Below are positions 4,857 through 11,481 of a DNA stretch of 17,544 bases, in pieces; within the stretch, counting starts at the first letter, position 1, and each line of letters starts with the position of its first letter. The notes under the pieces are model-generated. The model was not told the DNA's origin, searched no databases, and was given only the letters and a program-made list of their open reading frames with translations. Both the position numbers and the translations under genes were made by a program. The stretch comes from Candidatus Bathyarchaeota archaeon (GTDB lineage Archaea > Thermoproteota > Bathyarchaeia > Bathyarchaeales > UBA233), in contig SOJA01000017.1 in the NCBI GenBank assembly GCA_004376975.1, positions 1 to 17,544 of the forward strand, written 5' to 3'.

Positions 4857-6428
4857 ATGTCAGAGACTACACTGGTTATTCTGAATGCTAATGTAGTAAC
4901 CTTGAATCCGAAGCAGCCTAGAGCTGAAGCAATAGCCATTAGAAATGGAAAAATAATTGCTGTAGGTTCTAACAGAGAGATTAGAAAATACGTAGCCCAA
5001 AAAACAATGATGATAGACGCAAAAAACAAGACGGTTGTTCCTGGTTTTGTTGATTGTCACGTGCATATGACAGGTTTTGGACAATTTATGCAGGTCTTGA
5101 ACTTGAGAGATGTGAAGTCTATAAAAAGAATGCAGCTGAAACTGCGGGAATACTCTGAGGGAAAACCTGAAAAAAGCTGGGTTCTAGGAGGAAGATGGGA
5201 TCAAGACAAATTCTCTGAAAAACGTTACCCAACCTGCCGGGATTTGGATGCTTCAGTTGCGGACAAACCGGTCTTCCTTGTTCGTGTCTGCGGACATCTA
5301 GCCGTCGCCAACACTAAGGCTTTGCAGCTGGCTGGTATAACAAAGGAAACATCGGTAGACGGTGGAAAAATAGATTTAGATGAAACTACAGGCAAGCCTA
5401 ATGGAATATTGCGAGAAAACGCCTTGGAGCTACTTTGGAAAGTCATTCCAAAACCAGACTCGAAAGAACTTGAAGAAGCTTGCATGTTAGCATGTAAAAA
5501 AGCCGTTGAAGTTGGACTTACAGGCGTACATTGGGTCATCGGCTCTGCCAAGGAAATACGCAATATACAGAAGCTCTACATGGAGAGAAAACTGCTATTA
5601 AGAGTTTATTTAGGCATCTCTGCAGATCTTCTAGATGAGTTAATCAATTTAGGGCTGCTTACAGGCTTTGGAAATGACATGATCAAGATAGGATTTGTTA
5701 AGGTTTTTGCTGATGGATCCCTAGGTGCACGCACAGCAGCCTTAAAAAAGCCTTACTCTGACAAGCCTGAAACAAGCGGCATAATGCTTTACAGCCAAAG
5801 AAAACTGAATAAGCTTGTCTCAAAAGCTCACAGGGCTGGTTTGCAGTTGGCAGTACATGCGATAGGTGACCGCGCGATAGAGGCTGTTTTGAAAGCCTTT
5901 GAAAAAGTTCTGAAAACACATCCACAAGAGAATCATAGACATAGAATTGAACATTGTTCAGTTCTTAACCAAGGGCTAATTAAACGAATGAAGTGTTTAG
6001 GCTTAATAGCTTCTGTTCAACCCCATTTTGTTGCCTCTGATTTTTGGGTTGCTGATCGTGTTGGTGAAGACAGAGCACGCTGGGTTTACCCATTCAAGAC
6101 TCTCATGGATGAAGGGCTGGTTGTTACTTCTGGCTCAGATTGCCCAGTAGAACCCATCGATCCACTCTTTGGTGTTTGGGCTGCCGTGGCTAGAAAAAGC
6201 TTTGCAGAAGAAAGTCTCACGGTGGAGGAAGCCCTTAAAACCTACACTCTGAATGCAGCTTACGCTTCTTTTGACGAAAAAAACAAGGGAACGATAGAAT
6301 CTGGAAAGTTTGCAGATCTAACGGTTTTGTCGGATGATCCGTTTAGCGTTCCACCTAACGAGATCAGAAGAGTTACGGTGGAGATGACGATTGTTGATGG
6401 AAAAATCGTGTATAAACTGGGATTCTAG
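4857..6428 (+). CDS. YtcJ-type metal-dependent amidohydrolase (amidohydrolase family 3)
   Basis: A 523-residue cytoplasmic hydrolase of the amidohydrolase superfamily. The order of motifs fits the YtcJ/N-substituted formamide deformylase group: an N-terminal beta-sandwich part (NANVVTLNP...VVPGFVD), metal ligands H68 and H70 in DCHVHM, the bridging-lysine region FVKVFADGSLGARTAAL (K282), then H334 in VHAIGDRA, H366 in RIEHC, and catalytic D428 in SGSDCPVEP. The C-terminal ADLTVLSDDPF and a final beta segment close the small domain. Length is normal and all expected ligands are present, so it should be active. Substrates of this group vary (amides, formamides, cyclic imides) and none can be assigned here. 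Upstream signals suggest a leaderless mRNA. A thioredoxin-fold gene follows 125 nt later with its own TATA box, so they may be transcribed separately. Confidence 0.93.
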   Translation: MSETTLVILNANVVTLNPKQPRAEAIAIRNGKIIAVGSNREIRKYVAQKTMMIDAKNKTVVPGFVDCHVHMTGFGQFMQVLNLRDVKSIKRMQLKLREYSEGKPEKSWVLGGRWDQDKFSEKRYPTCRDLDASVADKPVFLVRVCGHLAVANTKALQLAGITKETSVDGGKIDLDETTGKPNGILRENALELLWKVIPKPDSKELEEACMLACKKAVEVGLTGVHWVIGSAKEIRNIQKLYMERKLLLRVYLGISADLLDELINLGLLTGFGNDMIKIGFVKVFADGSLGARTAALKKPYSDKPETSGIMLYSQRKLNKLVSKAHRAGLQLAVHAIGDRAIEAVLKAFEKVLKTHPQENHRHRIEHCSVLNQGLIKRMKCLGLIASVQPHFVASDFWVADRVGEDRARWVYPFKTLMDEGLVVTSGSDCPVEPIDPLFGVWAAVARKSFAEESLTVEEALKTYTLNAAYASFDEKNKGTIESGKFADLTVLSDDPFSVPPNEIRRVTVEMTIVDGKIVYKLGF

Positions 6429-6478
6429 TTCAGCAGCTCTGATTTATTTCTAAGAGAATGCTCAGCTTTTTCAGAAGA

Positions 6479-6488
6479 GCGCGCGCGC
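6479..6488. repeat. GC-alternating decamer, copy 1
   Basis: GCGCGCGCGC followed by TT, in the gap after the amidohydrolase, 65 nt before the thioredoxin-fold gene. Alternating purine-pyrimidine of this kind is prone to form Z-DNA and is unexpected in such an AT-rich gap. The same 12-mer recurs at 7004. Confidence 0.6.
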
Positions 6489-6523
6489 TTCACATGCTTT
6501 TCTTGTTGTTTCCGGCAGATTGC

Positions 6524-6531
6524 TTAAATAT
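6524..6531 (+). promoter_or_regulatory. TATA box of the thioredoxin-fold gene
   Basis: TTAAATAT within CTTAAATATC, centred 26 bp before the ATG at 6554, predicting a leaderless transcript. No Shine-Dalgarno sequence is present, which agrees. Confidence 0.6.
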
Positions 6532-6553
6532 CTTTTCTTGTTGATAGAAATCT

Positions 6554-6988
6554 ATGCCAATCAACACAATAGAATTCACTAAGGTTGAGAAGGAGATTTC
6601 CGAAACAGGTAGATCTCGCTTAGACTACTTGGCTCCTGAAGTCGGTAAAGTCTACGTTATCGCTATTACCAGAGATGGATGCTCAGCGTGTGAAAAGCAG
6701 AAGCCAAAGCTGAACGAATTGGCGAAAGGCCTAGTGGAGAAGCATGGAAGCAAAGTAGTTTTCACTCGAATACATGTAAAACGTCCTCAAGGTTCAGATG
6801 AAGAGTCCCTGCGAAGCAAAGATGTATTTGGCCATTATTTCTATCCTACTAATCTAATTCTGTTAAGAACTGTTGACAGAGGAGTGATAGAGTTCTATAA
6901 GGGGATTTCACTAGAGATGGATGAGCTTAGAAAGAACATTGGAATTGCAGTCGAAATAGCATCAATGATTGAGAAGGAGATGGCTTGA
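6554..6988 (+). CDS. Thioredoxin-fold protein with a CSAC redox site
   Basis: A 144-residue soluble protein without signal peptide. The central part has the thioredoxin layout: a hydrophobic strand KVYVIAIT, then the active-site motif DGCSACEKQKP with Cys43 and Cys46, an amphipathic helix, the strand KVVFTRIHV, and a FYPTNLIL segment holding the probable cis-proline (P98) facing the active site. A C-terminal helix follows. The CSAC centre differs from classical thioredoxin CGPC and glutaredoxin CPYC, so the redox potential and partner are uncertain; a protein disulfide reductase or isomerase role is inferred. The N-terminal 30 residues before the fold are unassigned. The gene is bracketed by two identical GC-alternating decamers. 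Confidence 0.82.
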   Translation: MPINTIEFTKVEKEISETGRSRLDYLAPEVGKVYVIAITRDGCSACEKQKPKLNELAKGLVEKHGSKVVFTRIHVKRPQGSDEESLRSKDVFGHYFYPTNLILLRTVDRGVIEFYKGISLEMDELRKNIGIAVEIASMIEKEMA

Positions 6989-7003
6989 CTTTCTGAGTAA
7001 CTT

Positions 7004-7013
7004 GCGCGCGCGC
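7004..7013. repeat. GC-alternating decamer, copy 2
   Basis: GCGCGCGCGC followed by TT, 15 nt after the stop codon of the thioredoxin-fold gene and identical to the copy at 6479. Together they flank that single gene, 525 bp apart. Confidence 0.6.
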
Positions 7014-7150
7014 TTATCTGAGAGTTTAATGTGGAACCACCTACAGTACACAGAATGAATAGAAAGTTACAAGAAATTAGAGCGAGCGCTCAAACTAGAA
7101 CTACAAATAAACGATGATGAAAAGTAATTTTTACAAGAAATCAAACAGAA

Positions 7151-8407
7151 TTATATAAGGGTATCTTTAGTTTTTCTGAAGAACATGAAGAATAGTGAAC
7201 TAGCTAAAAAGTAGGTAGCTGTTGTAAAGAGGAAAGGTGTGTAGAAATCGCTTCCCGTCATCATTCTACCTGAAATTGAAGCAGTTGCTGCTCGTGGAAT
7301 GTTATCTGCCATAATCATCAAACCATTTGTGGTAGCGCGTTCCTTTTCTGTTACCAGCTCCATCTGCAATGTAGAATTTATTGGTCCCGCCATGTTCATT
7401 AAGGCGCCGCGGGTCATGTAAGCTGTTGAAGCTAAAGTTAAGTTGGGTGCAAGAGTCATAAGCATAATGAAAGGCATAGAGAAATACTGGCATGCTACTA
7501 TGCTCCTAACTTTACCTAATTTGCTTGACAGCAATGGTGCAGCAAGGATACCTATGCCCAATGTAACACTGCCTAGAGCTGATATAACGCCTATCTGCCC
7601 CGTTGTAGCGCTGAATCTTAACTTGAAAAATAAGTTGAAAAGCGGTACTATAAAACCAGCTCCAAAACCTATGAGAGCTGTAGGAATCATAAATTTAACT
7701 ATTGCTTGATGGCTTCTAATGTTTCTCAAAGCCAAGAGATCCACCATTTTTTGCCTTTGCAATGTTTTACTCTCCTTTATCAATAAGATCGGAAAAGCCG
7801 CAGCAAGAGCTAAAACAAGGGAAACGACGAGGGCCAACCGGTATCCGACGGCTGACCCCATCTCCGGACTTATGGACAAGCCAAGAAGAAGATTGAATGA
7901 ATCAGGCATTACTCCACCAACGTAGTTGCCTATAACACTCATGATTATCATTGAAGACCAATTAACGCTGAACAAGTGGGTACGTTCATCTTTTGTGCTG
8001 TTCTCCACCATGAAAGGAACTGAGGCTACCCATCCAATTGTTCCTATCAAGCCGGAAAAGAGACTGGCAAACAGAAGAACTGTCGGTTGTAATACAACTA
8101 TCTGAATGAGACTTATGAAATTCGACATTAAACCGATGAGTAACGATTTCTTAGGACCTATGCGTTCACAAAGTAAACCCGCTGGCAAAGCCACTAAGCC
8201 AGTTGCTATAGCGCTGGCTGTAAACATGTTGCTTATAAAATCCGGCTGGAATCCGACGTCAGGAAGGTTAAGATATAGATTAAATATAACTCCCCAGATT
8301 CCAAAACTTAAACCTTGCACAATAGTTGCCCCTATGTAAAGCTTAGCATTACGACTAAGCATAGCTATACGCTGAACATACCGCTTAACACCTGAAACAG
8401 CATACAA
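7151..8407 (-). CDS. MFS transporter (second copy)
   Basis: A 418-residue, twelve-helix major facilitator carrier not closely similar to the first one. The helix 2-3 loop is a variant MFS motif (LLCERIGPKKS) and an acidic/basic loop follows helix 4 (ENSTKDERTHLFS). A central cytoplasmic linker (IKESKTLQRQKMVD) divides the two six-helix bundles, and the C-terminus ends in a basic tail (FFRKTKDTLI). The TTG start at 8407 is preceded by GGTGA with 7-nt spacing and is preferred; an ATG at 8362 is possible. The gene is divergent from elp3, with a 117-bp promoter region that holds inverted repeats. Substrate unknown; export of small organic compounds is the family's common role. Confidence 0.9.
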   Translation of the reverse strand: MYAVSGVKRYVQRIAMLSRNAKLYIGATIVQGLSFGIWGVIFNLYLNLPDVGFQPDFISNMFTASAIATGLVALPAGLLCERIGPKKSLLIGLMSNFISLIQIVVLQPTVLLFASLFSGLIGTIGWVASVPFMVENSTKDERTHLFSVNWSSMIIMSVIGNYVGGVMPDSFNLLLGLSISPEMGSAVGYRLALVVSLVLALAAAFPILLIKESKTLQRQKMVDLLALRNIRSHQAIVKFMIPTALIGFGAGFIVPLFNLFFKLRFSATTGQIGVISALGSVTLGIGILAAPLLSSKLGKVRSIVACQYFSMPFIMLMTLAPNLTLASTAYMTRGALMNMAGPINSTLQMELVTEKERATTNGLMIMADNIPRAATASISGRMMTGSDFYTPFLFTTATYFLASSLFFMFFRKTKDTLI

Positions 8408-8429
8408 AGTTTATTCACCAAAGTATGAG

Positions 8430-8446
8430 GTTCTGTAGCATAGAAC
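8430..8446. promoter_or_regulatory. Inverted repeat in the MFS/elp3 divergent promoter
   Basis: GTTCT and AGAAC are 5-bp arms around GTAGCAT, overlapping the predicted MFS transcription start near 8432. A wider pair, AAAGTAT at 8420 and ATACTTT at 8460, encloses it. The arrangement suits an operator for the transporter, but no regulator is seen. Confidence 0.3.
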
Positions 8447-8453
8447 AGTTTAG

Positions 8454-8463
8454 AAATAAATAC
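8454..8463 (-). promoter_or_regulatory. TATA-like box of the second MFS gene
   Basis: GTATTTATTT on the minus strand, about 27 bp before a predicted start near 8432. This gives a 25-nt leader containing the GGTGA Shine-Dalgarno sequence. Confidence 0.4.
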
Positions 8464-8495
8464 TTTATGAAATTTCAGCTCTTGCTTTTAGCGGA

Positions 8496-8503
8496 GTTTA
8501 TTT
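8496..8503 (+). promoter_or_regulatory. TATA-like box of the elp3-gatD-gatE operon
   Basis: GTTTATTT is centred about 26 bp before the GTG at 8525. This predicts a leaderless mRNA starting on that GTG and explains the lack of a Shine-Dalgarno sequence. Confidence 0.45.
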
Positions 8504-8524
8504 GTGTGTATATGATAATTTACT

Positions 8525-10135
8525 GTGGTTGCTGCTGATTTGAATCCTAACGATGCTCTAAGAGAAATCATCGAAACTCTAATACACATCCCTTCACCCA
8601 GTCGCGACGATGTTAACCGAATCAAAATGCAAATCGCAGCTAAACATCAACTTGGAAAGGTGCCTTCAAACTCAGAAATAATACGCAAACTCAACACTGA
8701 AGAAAAATGCAAACTCTTGCCAGTACTGCGAAGAAAAGCCACACGGACAATCTCAGGCATTGCCGTAGTAGCCGTAATGACAAAACCTTATCCCTGTCCA
8801 CAGTCTGAACCATGCGCTTATTGTCCAGGTGGACCACCGTTTGGTGTACCCCAGAGCTACACGGGTTTTGAGCCGGCTGCAATGCGTGGGTTACAGAACA
8901 AGTTTGACCCCTACATGCAGGTTAAAAGCCGTGTTGAACAGCTGCAAGCCATAGGACATAATGTTGACAAGATAGAACTAATCATTATGGGTGGAACTTT
9001 TCCAGCAACACCTCTTGATTATCAAACGTGCTTCATCCAACGTTGTTTGGACGCCATCACTGATAGAGAATCCGCTAGTTTTGAAGAGGCAAAAAAGAAT
9101 GCGGAAACAAGCAGAACCCGTAACGTCGGCATAACTGTAGAAACGCGGCCTGACTGGGCTAAAGAAAAGCATGTAAATCAGATGCTTAGTATGGGTGTGA
9201 CACGGGTAGAGTTGGGTGTCCAAAACCCAAGCGACGAGATTTACAGGTTAATGGGTAGAACGCACACAGTTCAAGATGTTATTGAAGCTACACGCATAAT
9301 GAAAGATGCTGGATTGAAAATAGTGTATCATCTTATGCCTGGACTGCCTGGTTCAAATCCAACAAATGACTTAGAAGCCTTCAAAGAGATTTTTGTAAAC
9401 CCAAATTTCAAGCCCGACATGATTAAAATTTATCCATGCTTAGTTTTTAAAGGCACAAGAGTCTATGAATTGTATCGCGAGGGAAAATATGAGCCCTACA
9501 CGAACGAGACAGCAGCTAACCTAATTGTAGAAATCAAGAAACTTATCCCGCGGTGGGTACGCATAATGCGTATTCAAAGAGACATACCCGCCCCATTGAT
9601 TGTTGCCGGCGTAAAACGAAGCAACCTTCGTCAATTAGTGCAGCAGAAACTAAGAAAGCAAAACATAAGATGCAGATGCATACGATGTAGAGAAGTAGGC
9701 CATAGAATGCTAAAGGATGGAGTGAAAACTAAACCAGAAAAGGTGAAGATTCTAACCATGAAATATCCGGCGTCTGAAGGAGAGGAAATTTTCATCTCAG
9801 CAGAAGATCGGGAAAACGCTCTGCTAGTAGGTTATTTGAGGCTGAGGATCCCTTCAGAAAAAGCCCATAGATCAGAAATAAAAGCAACAGAATCTTCCAT
9901 AGTTCGGGAACTCCATGTCTACGGTCTCCTTGTTCCAGTTGGCAAACACTTGGCTAAAGCATGGCAGCACAAGGGCTATGGCAGCAGCCTCTTAAGCGAG
10001 GCAGAACGGATATCCAGAGAAGACTATGACGTGGAAAAGGTTCTAGTTATAAGTGCTCTCGGAACAAAACAGTACTATATGCGGTTCGGCTACAACTACG
10101 ATGGGCCATACATGTCGAAAATTCTGGAGAATTAA
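8525..10135 (+). CDS. elp3: Elp3, tRNA uridine(34) carboxymethylation enzyme
   Basis: A 536-residue stand-alone Elongator catalytic subunit. Elp3 uses a radical-SAM domain and an acetyl-CoA-binding GNAT domain to modify C5 of wobble uridine in tRNA. The radical-SAM cluster ligands are in PCPQSEPCAYCPGGPP (Cys91, Cys97, Cys100), followed by the Elp3-typical QSYTGFEPAAMR and IIMGGTFPATP. The substrate-side Cys-rich block RCRCIRCREVGHR near residue 380 is also family-typical. The C-terminal GNAT domain carries the acetyl-CoA loop WQHKGYGSSLLSEAE and ends ALGTKQYYMRFGYNYDGPYM. Length is normal and no other Elongator subunit is present, as usual in archaea. The start is GTG at 8525, probably leaderless. 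The stop is 3 nt before gatD, so it heads an operon with the Gln-tRNA amidotransferase genes. Confidence 0.97.
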   Translation: MVAADLNPNDALREIIETLIHIPSPSRDDVNRIKMQIAAKHQLGKVPSNSEIIRKLNTEEKCKLLPVLRRKATRTISGIAVVAVMTKPYPCPQSEPCAYCPGGPPFGVPQSYTGFEPAAMRGLQNKFDPYMQVKSRVEQLQAIGHNVDKIELIIMGGTFPATPLDYQTCFIQRCLDAITDRESASFEEAKKNAETSRTRNVGITVETRPDWAKEKHVNQMLSMGVTRVELGVQNPSDEIYRLMGRTHTVQDVIEATRIMKDAGLKIVYHLMPGLPGSNPTNDLEAFKEIFVNPNFKPDMIKIYPCLVFKGTRVYELYREGKYEPYTNETAANLIVEIKKLIPRWVRIMRIQRDIPAPLIVAGVKRSNLRQLVQQKLRKQNIRCRCIRCREVGHRMLKDGVKTKPEKVKILTMKYPASEGEEIFISAEDRENALLVGYLRLRIPSEKAHRSEIKATESSIVRELHVYGLLVPVGKHLAKAWQHKGYGSSLLSEAERISREDYDVEKVLVISALGTKQYYMRFGYNYDGPYMSKILEN

Positions 10136-10138
10136 GAT

Positions 10139-11479
10139 ATGAACAAAGAAAAAGAGCTTTCAGGCTACAAAGGTGAAGCATTAATAGCGATTAGAAAAGC
10201 TGAGGCTGAAATAGGTGACCTAGTACGCATAACAAAAAACAGCCAAGTATTTGAAGGCATTTTAATCCCGCGTTCAGAATACGGAGATAACAAACACATT
10301 GTTATAAAGCTGAAAAGCGGCTACAACATCGGTGTACGAATAACACCAAACACACAAATAGAGAGGATAAAGAAAGGAAAAAAACTGAGTTTCGTCTTAC
10401 CCCAACCCCCAGAACAAAACCCCGCGCTTCCAAAAGTAACTATAATAAGCACTGGCGGAACGATCGCCAGCCGCGTAGACTACAGAACAGGAGCCGTGCG
10501 ACCAGCCCTAACAGCAAGCGACTTGTACAGCGTCGTTCCAGAACTTGCCAACATAGCAAGAATAGACACCCAAATACTGTTTAGCCTTCTCAGCGAAAAT
10601 ATAACGCCTAAACACTGGACAGAAATAGCTAAGGCTGTCTCAAAACAAATATCCGAAGGCGTGGACGGCGTCGTCATAGCTCATGGAACAGATACTATGG
10701 GTTACACAGCTGCAGCCTTGAGCTTCGCCCTGCAAAACCTCTCAGTTCCAGTAATAATTGCAGGTTCACAACGTTCAGCAGACAGACCGAGCTCAGATGC
10801 AGCAACAAACCTCACAGGAGCAGTGACAACAGCGGCAAAAGCGCCCTTCGCAGAAGTAGCCGTAGCAATGCATGAAACAACATCAGACACATCCATAGTG
10901 CTTCATAGAGGAACAAAAACTCGAAAATGCCACACGAGCAGAAGAGACACCTTCCAATCTGTGAATGCCCACCCAATGGCCAGAGTGCAAAACCAAAAAA
11001 TAACCATGCTTACACAAGAATATCAAAAACGCGACTCTGCAAGAAAGCTTACATTGAAACCGGAATTCAACGAAAAAGTTGCTTTAGTGAAGTTTTATCC
11101 AGGTATGAACCCCACAATAATTGACTCGTGTGTAGAGAAAGGCTGCAGGGGAATAGTTATTGAGGGAACAGGCTTAGGACATATCAGCAGCTATGCCTGT
11201 GAGGCAATACGAAATGCCATAGAGCACAATGTTGTAGTAGGTATGACTTCCCAGTGTATTTGGGGCCGCGTAAACATGAACGTTTACGGTCAGGGTCGCG
11301 ACTTACTGGCTTTAGGCGTAATACCCTTAGAAGACATGCTTCCAGAAACGGCCATCGTCAAGCTCATGTGGATTTTCGGACAAATCAAAGATGTACGAGA
11401 AGCAAAGAAACTATTGAAAACAAACATTGCAGGAGAGCTTTCACCAAGAACCCTACCTGAGAAAACAAACAGCAGTTAA
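10139..11479 (+). CDS. gatD: Glu-tRNA(Gln) amidotransferase subunit D
   Basis: A 446-residue asparaginase-like subunit of the archaeal GatDE enzyme, which turns Glu-tRNA(Gln) into Gln-tRNA(Gln); GatD releases ammonia from an amide donor. After an N-terminal beta-barrel extension (about residues 1-95) typical of GatD and absent from plain asparaginases, the catalytic motifs appear: TIISTGGTIAS with nucleophile Thr105, AHGTDTMGYTA with the Thr184-Asp185 pair, GSQRSADRPSSDA, and RKCHTSRRDTF holding the conserved lysine. The C-terminal GTGLGHIS segment and the QCIWGRVNMNVYGQGRDL stretch match the family. Length is normal. The ATG starts 3 nt after the elp3 stop and the gene ends 2 nt before the GTG of gatE, so coupled translation is likely. 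Confidence 0.97.
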   Translation: MNKEKELSGYKGEALIAIRKAEAEIGDLVRITKNSQVFEGILIPRSEYGDNKHIVIKLKSGYNIGVRITPNTQIERIKKGKKLSFVLPQPPEQNPALPKVTIISTGGTIASRVDYRTGAVRPALTASDLYSVVPELANIARIDTQILFSLLSENITPKHWTEIAKAVSKQISEGVDGVVIAHGTDTMGYTAAALSFALQNLSVPVIIAGSQRSADRPSSDAATNLTGAVTTAAKAPFAEVAVAMHETTSDTSIVLHRGTKTRKCHTSRRDTFQSVNAHPMARVQNQKITMLTQEYQKRDSARKLTLKPEFNEKVALVKFYPGMNPTIIDSCVEKGCRGIVIEGTGLGHISSYACEAIRNAIEHNVVVGMTSQCIWGRVNMNVYGQGRDLLALGVIPLEDMLPETAIVKLMWIFGQIKDVREAKKLLKTNIAGELSPRTLPEKTNSS

Positions 11480-11481
11480 GG

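Noticed and set aside
7055..7117. 20-codon frame MNRKLQEIRASAQ... with a GTTTAATG box 26 bp upstream
   Set aside because: Very short, no similarity to a known family, and the promoter alone is not enough; a second tiny frame overlaps its stop.
7107..7180. GATGATGA box and a CTGA 65 nt later, like a C/D box RNA
   Set aside because: No D' and C' boxes, no terminal stem, spacing too long, and overlap with the MFS gene end.
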